A DNA stretch of 32,160 nucleotides, from assembly GCA_001898255.1 (NCBI GenBank), contig MKTK01000031.1, forward strand, positions 44,913 through 77,072. The letters are read 5' to 3'. The notes beneath the pieces are model-generated. The model was not told where the DNA came from. It ran no database searches and worked only from the letters and a program-made list of their open reading frames with translations. This document shows positions 1-8,305 of this stretch, in pieces. Source of the stretch: Chryseobacterium sp. 39-10. GTDB taxonomy: Bacteria; Bacteroidota; Bacteroidia; Flavobacteriales; Weeksellaceae. The position numbers and the translations under genes were made by a program. The number at the start of each line of letters is the position of its first letter. The stretch's first letter is position 1.

Positions 1-146
1 GCGTGCCCCTTGCCAAAGCTTACAAAACTGCCGTGTCAATTTTTCCCTCTACAAGGGTCGGGCTTTCCGCTGCAACTCCTCGTGCCATCCTTTAGGCCAA
101 GCTACTGCGGGGTTTCCGCTGCAATCCCTCACGCGGGGAGGAGTTG
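1..146. repeat. GC-rich duplicated intergenic element
   Basis: Non-coding, GC-rich island in AT-rich flanks. It holds two near-identical 21-base units at 60-80 and 109-129 (core TTTCCGCTGCAA, three mismatches overall). A perfect 9-bp inverted repeat pairs CAACTCCTC (73-81) with GAGGAGTTG (138-146). GCGTG at 1-5 can pair with CACGC at 130-134, and CCCT/AGGG (45-48/54-57) can form a small hairpin. This suggests a folded RNA or a mobile palindromic repeat. I recall similar GGGCTTTCCGCT-type elements between genes in Chryseobacterium and Flavobacterium genomes but cannot verify that here. The left edge may lie outside the window, and the strand is unknown. Confidence 0.5.
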
Positions 147-430
147 GCTAAGGAAATTCTAGCCCGAAAATACAATAAACGAGCACCAATAATTCAAAGC
201 AAAACAACATTAACCTTTAAGTAATATCCGGCAAAAAGCTAATGAAAACCTCGCTCGCCACAACATGGTAAAAAACTTTATCGAACTAAGCGGGAGCTGC
301 ACTCAAGAACTTGTATTATAAATAGTTACAAAAAATAAAACATAAATTTTCTTTGCAATCCATTTAAAAAAAACAAGAACAAATCCGTCTTTTATGAGTA
401 AAACAATGCTGTTTTCGTGGCAAAAAAATG
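147..430. other. AT-rich intergenic stretch, no gene seen
   Basis: No convincing coding frame, tRNA or strong terminator is visible. The ATG at 394 opens the hpt frame, but its first 20 codons do not look like the family N-terminus, so this stretch is read as untranslated upstream DNA of hpt. Confidence 0.5.
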
Positions 431-438
431 TAAATTTG
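431..438 (+). promoter_or_regulatory. Bacteroidota -7 box before hpt
   Basis: TAAATTTG matches the Bacteroidota sigma consensus TAnnTTTG and lies 15 bases before the hpt ATG at 454. No clear TTG-type -33 element stands at the right spacing. The box lies inside the longer frame from 394, which argues for the downstream start. Confidence 0.4.
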
Positions 439-453
439 CTTTTTAGAACAACT

Positions 454-1011
454 ATGGAGACAGTTAAAATTCACGACAAAGAATTCGTGCCCTACCTGAA
501 AAACGAAGAAATTCAGGTACTCATTAAAAACCTTGCAGAAAAAGTTTACGAAGATTACAAAGACGAAACCCCTGTATTCATAGGTGTTTTGAACGGTGTT
601 ATCATGTTTTTTGCCGATTTTCTGAAACATTATCCTGGCCAATGTGAAATCGCCTTCATCCAGATGAGTTCTTACCTGGGCGGTCTTCAAAGCACCGGAA
701 TCGTTTATAAAAAAATGGAACTCACCAAAGATGTAGAAGGACGACATATTGTGCTGATGGAAGATATTGTGGACACCGGAAATACCATCGAAAGCTTATT
801 CGAATATTTCAAAAACACCCAACGCCCTAAATCTCTCAAAGTAGCTTCACTCCTGTTGAAACCCGATGTTTTCAAAAAAGATTTCCCCATCGATTACGTG
901 GCCAAAGAAATCCCCAACAAATTTGTATTGGGCTACGGGCTCGACTACGACGAACTGGGCAGAAACTTACCCGATTTGTACCAACTTTCGGAAGGCAGAA
1001 TCAATCATTAA
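454..1011 (+). CDS. hpt: hypoxanthine phosphoribosyltransferase
   Basis: Purine salvage enzyme of the cytoplasm that joins hypoxanthine or guanine to PRPP, giving IMP or GMP. The 185-residue product has the usual length for the family. The PPi-loop region is at about residues 43-58 (FIGVLNGVIMFF). The PRPP-binding signature MEDIVDTGNT at about 102-111 has the acidic pair and DTG typical of purine PRTases. The ATG at 454 is preferred over the in-frame ATG at 394 because the protein then begins METVKIHDKEF, as expected for this family, and a -7 box lies between the two ATGs. It is followed at 93 bases by adk and then obg on the same strand, probably a loose housekeeping cluster. Confidence 0.93.
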   Translation: METVKIHDKEFVPYLKNEEIQVLIKNLAEKVYEDYKDETPVFIGVLNGVIMFFADFLKHYPGQCEIAFIQMSSYLGGLQSTGIVYKKMELTKDVEGRHIVLMEDIVDTGNTIESLFEYFKNTQRPKSLKVASLLLKPDVFKKDFPIDYVAKEIPNKFVLGYGLDYDELGRNLPDLYQLSEGRINH

Positions 1012-1104
1012 CCGAATTCATCCTGAAAAATCGAAGAAAAAATATCATTACCCTCTAATACAACTGGCAACAGATTAATACCTTTTGCTGATAAAAAAAA
1101 CGCT

Positions 1105-1683
1105 ATGATCAACATTGTTCTATTTGGTCCTCCCGGAAGTGGAAAAGGGACACAGGCACAGAATTTAATCGAAAAATTCAATCTTAAACAGATTTCAACA
1201 GGCGACTTGTTCCGCTACAATATGAAAAACAATACGGAACTGGGAAAACTGGCCAAATCTTACATCGACCGAGGCGAGCTGGTTCCTGATCAGGTGACCA
1301 CCGATATGCTGATTGATGAAGTGAAAAAACCAACCGATGCAGCCGGCTTTATTTTTGACGGATATCCGCGTACTGCCAATCAGACAGAAGCGTTGGAAAA
1401 AATCGTGAAAGATGTGCTAAAAGCCGATATTTCTGTATGCCTTTCTTTAATTGTGGAAGACGAAATACTGGTCAACCGACTCTTAAAAAGAGGTGAAACC
1501 TCTGGAAGAACCGACGATTCGAATGAAGAAATCATCAGAAACCGAATAAAAGAATACTACGCAAAAACCGCAGAAGTGGCAGAACTATACAAAAAAAACG
1601 GTAAATACGTGGAAGTGAACGGCGTTGGCGAAATAGAAGATATTGCCGGAAAACTGTATGCAGAGGTAGAAAAGATTAAGTAA
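1105..1683 (+). CDS. adk: adenylate kinase
   Basis: Converts ATP plus AMP to two ADP in the cytoplasm. The P-loop GPPGSGKGT is at residues 8-16 with the phosphate-binding lysine K14. The AMP-site motif GYPRT is at 86-90 with R89, and the LID-side arginines follow in LLKRGETSGRTDD at about 130-142. The length of 192 residues and the lack of a CxxC zinc LID make this the short-LID form. The product starts directly with the P-loop strand (MINIVLFG), so the start is secure. It lies between hpt and obg, whose products also handle purine nucleotides. Confidence 0.95.
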   Translation: MINIVLFGPPGSGKGTQAQNLIEKFNLKQISTGDLFRYNMKNNTELGKLAKSYIDRGELVPDQVTTDMLIDEVKKPTDAAGFIFDGYPRTANQTEALEKIVKDVLKADISVCLSLIVEDEILVNRLLKRGETSGRTDDSNEEIIRNRIKEYYAKTAEVAELYKKNGKYVEVNGVGEIEDIAGKLYAEVEKIK

Positions 1684-1809
1684 TTAGGCAACCAATAAGG
1701 CAATGGGTACGCCTACTGAAAAGTAAATCGAGCGATTAATCAATCAAAAAATTAGCGCGCAAAAGACTGAATTCCAAAAGAAGGTTTCAAAACTGATAAA
1801 CAGCATATT

Positions 1810-2793
1810 ATGTCAAATTTCGTAGATTACGTAAAAATTCATTGTAAAAGTGGGCACGGTGGTGCCGGTTCTGCGCATTTGCGACGTGAAAAATATATTC
1901 CAAAAGGTGGACCAGACGGTGGCGATGGCGGCAGAGGCGGCCATGTGATTATGCGCGGCAACGCCAACGAATGGACCCTTCTTCCTTTGCGATATACGCG
2001 CCACATCAAAGCCGACCGTGGCGAAAATGGTGGGAAAAACCAACTCACCGGTGCGTATGGTGCAGATGTTTACATTGACGTTCCGCTGGGTACCATTGCC
2101 AAAAACGAAGACGGTGAAATATTAGGCGAGATTATGCACGATCGGCAGGAAATCATCCTGATGCAAGGCGGAAAAGGAGGTTTGGGAAATGAGCACTTTA
2201 AATCGTCCACCAACCAAACACCAAGATATGCACAACCCGGAATGCCCGGAGAAGAAGGTTTTATCACCTTTGAGCTGAAAATTCTGGCCGATGTTGGTTT
2301 GGTCGGTTTTCCCAACGCAGGAAAATCAACCCTTTTGGCCGCAGTGTCGGCTGCAAAACCAAAAATTGCCGACTATGCTTTCACTACTTTAACGCCTAAT
2401 CTAGGAATTGTGGAGTGGCGAAATCATCAGTCTTTCGTGATGGCCGACATACCGGGAATCATCGAAGGAGCAGCAGAAGGAAAAGGTTTGGGACACCGTT
2501 TCCTGCGTCATATTGAGCGAAATTCAATTCTATTGTTTTTAATTCCTTCCGATTCCGAAAATCATTACAAAGAGTTTGAAATTCTGGAAAATGAATTGAG
2601 GAAATATAACCCTGAATTGTTGCACAAAGATTTCATCGTATCGGTATCCAAATCAGATTTGCTGGATGATGAACTGAAAAAAGAAATTGCAGCAGAGTTT
2701 CCCGATAAATTTAAACCATTATTTTTTTCCAGCGTAACTGGTGAGGGCTTAACAGAACTTAAAGACGTGATCTGGAAAAAACTGCACCGGTAA
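1810..2793 (+). CDS. obg: Obg-family GTPase (CgtA)
   Basis: Essential GTPase that binds the large ribosomal subunit and acts in its assembly and in stress signalling. The N-terminal glycine-rich Obg fold covers about residues 1-160 ([35 protein letters not shown]). The G domain follows, with G1 GFPNAGKST at 166-174 and G3 DIPG at 213-216. G4 is SKSD at 280-283, where the canonical motif is NKxD; the Asn-to-Ser change is a real departure in the sequence. At 327 residues it lacks the C-terminal OCT domain found in some homologues. It starts 126 bases after adk. Confidence 0.95.
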   Translation: MSNFVDYVKIHCKSGHGGAGSAHLRREKYIPKGGPDGGDGGRGGHVIMRGNANEWTLLPLRYTRHIKADRGENGGKNQLTGAYGADVYIDVPLGTIAKNEDGEILGEIMHDRQEIILMQGGKGGLGNEHFKSSTNQTPRYAQPGMPGEEGFITFELKILADVGLVGFPNAGKSTLLAAVSAAKPKIADYAFTTLTPNLGIVEWRNHQSFVMADIPGIIEGAAEGKGLGHRFLRHIERNSILLFLIPSDSENHYKEFEILENELRKYNPELLHKDFIVSVSKSDLLDDELKKEIAAEFPDKFKPLFFSSVTGEGLTELKDVIWKKLHR

Positions 2794-2867
2794 GGAGTCC
2801 TGCATATTGATCCTTGTTGGCCAACCTGTACGTTACGGTTTTAAATATTGTTCATATCACCAATTTT

Positions 2868-2899
2868 TTTGTGTGCTCAAGGTTTTTGATCGAGATTTG
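2868..2899 (+). promoter_or_regulatory. possible promoter of the LRR gene
   Basis: TTTG at 2868-2871 followed after 20 bases by GAGATTTG at 2892-2899 resembles the Bacteroidota TTTG/N19-20/TAnnTTTG promoter, with a poor first half of the -7 box. The ATG at 2932 would then have a leader of roughly 25 bases. Confidence 0.3.
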
Positions 2900-2931
2900 C
2901 GAAAACATACTAAAACCAAATCGGCACCCCT

Positions 2932-4425
2932 ATGAAAAAACTTGTTCTTCTTTTTGGTTTAACGATGGGTGTCTTTGGCATAAATGCGCAGATTGTTAAC
3001 ATTCCGGATGCCCAGTTCAAAAGCGCACTTCTTAACCACTATCCTGTTATTGACACCAATAGTGATGGTGAAATACAGACTTCCGAAGCTACCGCTTACA
3101 CCTTCACCATCCTTGCATCTGATCAGAATATTACAGACCTTACCGGCATCGAGGCGTTCACAAACCTCACCGGATTAATGTGTGCTGCAAATCAGCTCAC
3201 CAATATAGATATAAGCAAAAACACGGCATTGCTTTACTTATATTGCTTTCAAAACCAGCTGACAAACCTGGACCTGACTAAAAATACGGCTTTGATCCGT
3301 TTGGAATGTCATCAAAATCTACTGACCGATTTGAACCTAACTAAAAATACGGCATTACAATTTTTGCAATGCAAGAACAACGTGCTCACCCAACTGAACA
3401 TTAGTCAAAATACCGCATTAGTGAGTTTGTACTGTTCTGCCAATCAGTTAACAAGTTTAGATTTAACCCACAATACAGCAATTAAATTTGTGGAGTGTGG
3501 CGCAAATCCGATTTCTGATCTGGATGTCACCAAGAGCATTGCATTGACTCATTTATATGCCGGAAATCATCCATTGACAAGTTTGGATGTAACTAAAAAC
3601 ACAAATTTAAAAGTACTTTCTATTGCCAATTGCCAATTGCAAGATTTGGATGTGAGCCAAAATACGGCTTTAAATTATCTGAATTGTTCGCAAAACCAAT
3701 TGACCCACTTGGATTTGAGCAAAAATATCATGTTAGAGGAATTATTTTGTTCTTTTAACCAACTTTCAAATATAGATACCAGTAAAAATCCGGCACTGAA
3801 ATACCTGCACTGTTACAATAATCAGCTCAGCAATCTGGATATTAGCAAAAATCCAGTACTGGAGAACTTGTGGTGTTTTGAAAATCAGCTGACAAACCTG
3901 GATGCCAGCAAAAATCCGGCGCTGCTTTATGTATATTGTTACGATAATCAGTTGACCCGTCTGGATGTGAGTAAAAACCCACTTCTGAAACATCTCTATT
4001 CGTTCAACAATTCTTTAACCACCATAGATACTAGCCAAAATACATATCTGGAATATTTACTTTGTCATAAGAATCAACTGACCCATTTTGACCTCACCAA
4101 AAACACCATAGTGAAACAGTTCATTGCTTTTCAAAACCAACTCGCTATGCTTGACCTGCGCAACGGAAATAATGAAATACTAACAGATATGCAGGTTTAC
4201 GACAACCCCAATCTTACTTGCATACAAGTGGATAATGTGGACAATGCAAACACCTATGGATGGATAAAAGACCAGATCGCAAATTATAGCACCGATTGCA
4301 CATTAGCCGTGCGAGCCAGCGATAAAAAAGAAATGATAATTTATCCCAATCCTGCCAAAGATATGCTGCATTTCTCGGAGGAGGTTTCGAATGTACGCAT
4401 TACAGATCTGTCGGGAGAATGGTAA
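2932..4425 (+). CDS. secreted LRR protein, T9SS tail frameshifted
   Basis: Exported protein with a signal peptide (MKKLVLLFGLTMGVFGINAQ). An N-terminal segment (IPDAQFKSALL, DTNSDGEIQTSEA) often precedes bacterial LRRs and contains a calcium-loop-like DTNSDGE. About 16 units of 21 residues follow (LxxLxCxxNQLTxLDLxxNxxL, residues ~77-416). The C-terminus opens a T9SS type A sorting domain at about residue 470 (IIYPNPAKDM) but stops after LSGEW. Reading on in the -1 frame from 4419 restores the rest of the tail, so the gene appears broken by loss of one G at 4413-4415. Restored, it would end at 4544. The LRR is probably for adhesion or protein binding at the cell surface; the ligand is unknown. 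Confidence 0.85.
   Translation: MKKLVLLFGLTMGVFGINAQIVNIPDAQFKSALLNHYPVIDTNSDGEIQTSEATAYTFTILASDQNITDLTGIEAFTNLTGLMCAANQLTNIDISKNTALLYLYCFQNQLTNLDLTKNTALIRLECHQNLLTDLNLTKNTALQFLQCKNNVLTQLNISQNTALVSLYCSANQLTSLDLTHNTAIKFVECGANPISDLDVTKSIALTHLYAGNHPLTSLDVTKNTNLKVLSIANCQLQDLDVSQNTALNYLNCSQNQLTHLDLSKNIMLEELFCSFNQLSNIDTSKNPALKYLHCYNNQLSNLDISKNPVLENLWCFENQLTNLDASKNPALLYVYCYDNQLTRLDVSKNPLLKHLYSFNNSLTTIDTSQNTYLEYLLCHKNQLTHFDLTKNTIVKQFIAFQNQLAMLDLRNGNNEILTDMQVYDNPNLTCIQVDNVDNANTYGWIKDQIANYSTDCTLAVRASDKKEMIIYPNPAKDMLHFSEEVSNVRITDLSGEW
3160..4183 (+). repeat. 63-bp LRR-coding repeats
   Basis: About 16 diverged copies of a 63-base unit encode the 21-residue LRR. The most constant part is the stretch for NQLTxLDLxKNxAL. 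Copies differ widely at the DNA level, so this is an old array rather than a recent expansion. Confidence 0.8.
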
Positions 4426-4544
4426 AAGAAATTTCTGTTCATGGCAAATCTGTAAATGTTTCCATGCTTACAAAAGGAATTTATACCATAACAGCCGTTA
4501 CAAAATGGGGCAAGACCATCATAAAGAAAATCATAAAAGAATAA
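4419..4544 (+). pseudogene. out-of-frame end of the LRR protein's T9SS tail
   Basis: In this frame the DNA reads MVKEISVHGK through TKGIYTITAV to TIIKKIIKE and then TAA. This is what is expected after the LSGR turn of a type A T9SS sorting domain. Adding one G to the run at 4413-4415 joins both parts smoothly (SGR-MVKE). It is either a true frameshift, a phase-variable site or a base-calling error. Confidence 0.75.
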
Positions 4545-4709
4545 TGCGGGGAGCGTTTGCTACAATGCAAATGCCGTGCATCCATCGTTTTCCCAGAAAC
4601 TTTCCCTTGGGTTGCCAATCCGAAAATCACCGGTCCTATTAAATTAAAAGACCTCCCGATTCTTAATGAAGAGCAGCTGCCAATTTCCGGGCGCATTTGC
4701 ATGGTTTGA
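4545..4709 (+). other. possible decayed coding remnant
   Basis: The frame directly after the LRR stop stays open for 54 codons to TGA at 4707. It reads like protein (FPETFPWVANPKITGPIKLK, then DLPILNEEQLPISGRICMV) but has no ATG. It could be the 3' remnant of a lost gene between the LRR gene and ku, or chance. I do not recognise the family. From 4710 to 4784 nothing further is visible. Confidence 0.25.
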
Positions 4710-4784
4710 TATCGCAATCATAACGGAATAATTATTGATGCATAAGAACCAGGCATTCGTTAACCTCCTTCAAATCTTTTTGTT

Positions 4785-5564
4785 ATGAAAGCAATATGGA
4801 ATGGTGCAGTGGGCTTTGGTTTGGTCAATATTCCCATTAAACTATATTCGGCCACCGAATCCGATACGCTTAATCTCGATATGCTGGATCGCAACGACCT
4901 CAGCAACATCCGCTACAAAAGAGTAAACGAGAATACCGGGAAAGAAGTGGCATGGGACAATATCGTGAAAGGATACAAAATTGATGAACATTATGTGGTA
5001 CTTACCGACAAAGATTTTCAGGCGGCAAGCCCCGAAAAAACCAAGATTCTCAGGATTTTCCAGTTTGTGAAAGAGGGCGAAATAGATCCTGCTTTTTTTG
5101 ACACACCCTATTATCTGGAACCCCAAAAGAATGGCGAAAGCGCCTACCAACTTTTGCTGGAAGCACTGATCAAAACAAAGCTAACAGGAATTGGTTCCGT
5201 TATTCTGCGCGAACGAGAAATTTTATGCCTCATTCGTCCATTTCAAGGTAAAGTTCTGATGCTGAACAGCATGCGGTATCCCGAAGAAATTAAAACATAT
5301 CATGATTTGAAAATCCCTGCCGCAAAATCTGCCCCACCAGAGGAGCTCAAAATGGCAGAAGCACTGATAAAATCTTTGGCAAGCAGTTTTGAACCTTCCG
5401 CATACAAAGACACCTACCATTCGGATCTGCTGAAAATCATCCGGCAGAAAGCAAAAGGTAAAAAAATTCCAACATATACTTCCACAGAACAGCAAGCAAA
5501 AACTACTGATTTAATGGCTTTACTGAAGGCAAGTTTAGAAAAAGAAAAAAAAATCACCGGATAA
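4785..5564 (+). CDS. ku: Ku protein (NHEJ end-binding)
   Basis: Bacterial Ku forms a homodimeric ring on double-strand break ends and recruits LigD. The 259-residue product has the family N-terminus (MKAIWNGAVGFGLVNIPIKL), the ring-forming beta-barrel core and the GSVILREREILCLIRPF strand pair at about residues 127-143. The C-terminal tail is short and Lys-rich, as in minimal Ku proteins. The gene precedes ligD by 60 bases on the same strand, so the two probably form an operon for template-independent end joining. Confidence 0.95.
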   Translation: MKAIWNGAVGFGLVNIPIKLYSATESDTLNLDMLDRNDLSNIRYKRVNENTGKEVAWDNIVKGYKIDEHYVVLTDKDFQAASPEKTKILRIFQFVKEGEIDPAFFDTPYYLEPQKNGESAYQLLLEALIKTKLTGIGSVILREREILCLIRPFQGKVLMLNSMRYPEEIKTYHDLKIPAAKSAPPEELKMAEALIKSLASSFEPSAYKDTYHSDLLKIIRQKAKGKKIPTYTSTEQQAKTTDLMALLKASLEKEKKITG

Positions 5565-5624
5565 AACTTTTGCAAAAATACGTCTGCCCAAAAATATAAC
5601 CCTCCTCCAAAACTTCCAGAAAAG

Positions 5625-8153
5625 ATGCCACTAAACGAATACCAAGAAAAAAGAAAATTCGCCGAAACCAACGAACCAAAGGGTCACGAAGCCCCTGTCG
5701 GAAAAGCACTTCGCTTTGTTGTGCAGCGCCATGCAGCCACCCGATTGCATTATGATTTTCGGCTCGAAATGGATGGCGTCCTAAAAAGCTGGGCGGTTCC
5801 CAAAGGTCCCTCGCTGAATCCCACCGATAAACGGCTTGCCGTAATGGTGGAAGATCACCCCTACCAGTACCGCACCTTTGAAGGCAACATTCCGCCCGGA
5901 AATTATGGTGCCGGACAAGTCGAAATCTGGGACGAAGGCACATACGAACCGGTGGAACACGTAAACGGAAAAACCGATGATCTGGTGATGCGCGCCGAAT
6001 TGCATCAGGAATCACTCAAATTTATTTTGCACGGCAAAAAACTAAAAGGTGAATTTGCCTTGGTTAAAATTAAAAATGATTACGGAAAAAACGATTGGCT
6101 CCTCATTAAACATAAAGACCAATACGCCGTTGCAGACCACTATGATGCCGAAGAACACACTGCCCAAAACTCTAAAGTAACCGCATTTCTGGAAGAAAAA
6201 AGCAGTAAAAAAAAAAAGACAATAAACGTCCGCCACTTTTCTGATTCCAACATTTCCGGAGAAAAGAAAATCGGCGGTTTCATAAAACCCATGCTATGCA
6301 AGACTGCAGAAAACCCATTTGACAACAAAGATTGGGCATTTGAAATAAAATGGGATGGTTACCGCGCAATTGCAGATTTAAGCAAAAAGATACCTCAACT
6401 CTACTCCCGAAATGGTCTGGATTTTTCCCAAAAATTTCGTCAACTCACCCATGCACTGCAGATGCAACCTTATGAAATGATTCTGGATGGCGAAATTGTG
6501 GCATTGGACGCCACCGGGAAACCGAATTTTCAGCGGCTTCAAAATACAGAAAACCAGTCGGACAGCACTATTGTTTATCAGGTTTTTGATTTGCTTTATT
6601 TAAACGGGCATTCTACCGAAAAACTTCCTTATCTGGAACGCAAAGAACTCCTGAAAGAAGCATTGCAGGGTCACGAATATGTGCGCTATCATGATCATGT
6701 GGTGGGTACGGGAATTCGCTTTTTTAATCAAATTACAGCACTGGGTTTGGAAGGAATGGTGGCAAAGAAAACCGATAGCACTTACCAGGAAAACTTCCGC
6801 AGCCCCGACTGGCTGAAGATAAAAGCAGTGAAAAGTGAAGAAGCGCTGATCTGCGGTTTTACCGAACCCAGAGGATCACGAAAGCACTTTGGTTCCTTGA
6901 TTCTTGGGAAATATCTGAATGGCGAGCTTGTTTTTTGCGGGCACATCGGAACGGGCTTTAGCGACAACGTCTTGGAGCAAATCGCTCAACAAATGAAACC
7001 ATTGATCAGCCCAAAGTCTCCCTTCACGACTAATCCAAAAACCAATACCGCAGCCACGTGGCTCATTCCGAAACTTGTGGCTGAAATAAAATTCGCGGAG
7101 TTCACCTCGGATCATGTGTACCGGCAGCCGGTTTTTCTGAGGTTGCGGAATGACATTGATCCCGAAGAAATTAAGTTTGAAACGCCACCAACTCCCTCCG
7201 TTGTTATGAAAAAAAAGACACCAGAAACCCCATCAGATCAGGACGTTATTCTGATTAAAACGGGAAAACACGAACTAAAACTCAGCCATCAGAATAAAAT
7301 ATACTTCCCCGAAGACCATGTCACCAAAGGGGATGTTATTTCGTTCTATCAAAGCATTTCCCAATACTTACTGCCCCATTTAAAAAATCGTCCCGAATCG
7401 CTGAATCGTTTCCCCAACGGCATTCATGGCATGAGTTTTTTCCAGAAAGATGCGCCCACAGATATACCGGACTGGATTGCGACCGAGAAGGTTTTTTCCG
7501 AAAGCACCGGCAAAAACATCGACTATATCCTTTGCAATGACCCGGAAACTTTGGCTTTTCTTAATAATTTAGGATGCATTGAACTGAATGTTTGGACGAG
7601 CAGAACAGGTCACGAAGAACAACCCGACTATCTGGTACTGGATTTGGATCCGTCCCCAAAAAACAACTTTGATGACGTGGTGGAAACGGCACTTGCTGCA
7701 AAAGAGATTTTGGACCGTGCAGGAATTCCCGGTTTCCCAAAAACATCGGGGAGTACAGGAATCCACATCTACGTTCCTATGGGTTGCCAATACCGGTATG
7801 AGCAGGTAAAGGACTTCGGGCAACTGCTGATGCGGCTCATACAGGAGCAACTCCCCGATCTTACCACACTGGAACGAAATTTACAGAAAAGGGAGCCCCA
7901 AAAAATTTACCTCGACTACCTGCAAAACCGCCGCGGGCAAACATTGGCAAGCGTGTACAGCTTGCGACCCCGAACAGGCGCACCAGTGTCCATGGCATTG
8001 GCGTGGCAGGAAGTAAAAAAAGGACTAAAACCCACCGATTTTAATATCCATAATACGCTGGCTCGGCTGCAGGAAAAAGGTGACATTTTCGAACCGGTGC
8101 TGGGAAAAGGAATTGACATGCTACAAGCCATCGAAAAACTTCAGGAAAAATGA
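5625..8153 (+). CDS. ligD: DNA ligase D (PE-ligase-polymerase)
   Basis: Multifunctional NHEJ enzyme of 842 residues that trims, fills and seals broken DNA ends. Domain order is phosphoesterase, ligase, polymerase. The 3'-phosphoesterase domain (~1-170) has RHAATRLHYDFRLEMDG with H36, H42 and D44 as likely metal ligands. The ATP-dependent ligase domain (~220-510) carries the adenylated lysine K242 in EIKWDGYRA, plus EGMVAKK and WLKIK motifs. The primase-like polymerase domain (~550-842) has the metal pair D673/D675 in VLDLDPS, preceded by WTSRTGHEEQPDY. Linkers at about 185-205 are Lys-rich. All key residues are present and the upstream partner is ku. Confidence 0.96.
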   Translation: MPLNEYQEKRKFAETNEPKGHEAPVGKALRFVVQRHAATRLHYDFRLEMDGVLKSWAVPKGPSLNPTDKRLAVMVEDHPYQYRTFEGNIPPGNYGAGQVEIWDEGTYEPVEHVNGKTDDLVMRAELHQESLKFILHGKKLKGEFALVKIKNDYGKNDWLLIKHKDQYAVADHYDAEEHTAQNSKVTAFLEEKSSKKKKTINVRHFSDSNISGEKKIGGFIKPMLCKTAENPFDNKDWAFEIKWDGYRAIADLSKKIPQLYSRNGLDFSQKFRQLTHALQMQPYEMILDGEIVALDATGKPNFQRLQNTENQSDSTIVYQVFDLLYLNGHSTEKLPYLERKELLKEALQGHEYVRYHDHVVGTGIRFFNQITALGLEGMVAKKTDSTYQENFRSPDWLKIKAVKSEEALICGFTEPRGSRKHFGSLILGKYLNGELVFCGHIGTGFSDNVLEQIAQQMKPLISPKSPFTTNPKTNTAATWLIPKLVAEIKFAEFTSDHVYRQPVFLRLRNDIDPEEIKFETPPTPSVVMKKKTPETPSDQDVILIKTGKHELKLSHQNKIYFPEDHVTKGDVISFYQSISQYLLPHLKNRPESLNRFPNGIHGMSFFQKDAPTDIPDWIATEKVFSESTGKNIDYILCNDPETLAFLNNLGCIELNVWTSRTGHEEQPDYLVLDLDPSPKNNFDDVVETALAAKEILDRAGIPGFPKTSGSTGIHIYVPMGCQYRYEQVKDFGQLLMRLIQEQLPDLTTLERNLQKREPQKIYLDYLQNRRGQTLASVYSLRPRTGAPVSMALAWQEVKKGLKPTDFNIHNTLARLQEKGDIFEPVLGKGIDMLQAIEKLQEK

Positions 8154-8305
8154 AGTGACTTTCATGCTTTTTTTATCAGTTCACTGCACAGCGCAAAGGC
8201 ACTAAACCCTTAAAAATAGCGATAAAATCCTTAGCAATACCATTTAAACAGTTCCTCAATTCCTGTTAAAACGAATAAAACAAATCTGTTTCGTAATCCT
8301 GATGT

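Noticed and set aside
394-453. Longer start for hpt
   Set aside because: It adds 20 residues not expected in the family and spans a likely -7 promoter box.
5554-6015. A 153-codon minus-strand frame opposite ligD
   Set aside because: It is antisense to a well-conserved catalytic domain and lacks any recognisable motif.
8154-8305. A terminator or gene between ligD and the hydrolase
   Set aside because: Only weak inverted bases (AGTGA/TCACT) and no coding frame; not strong enough to list.
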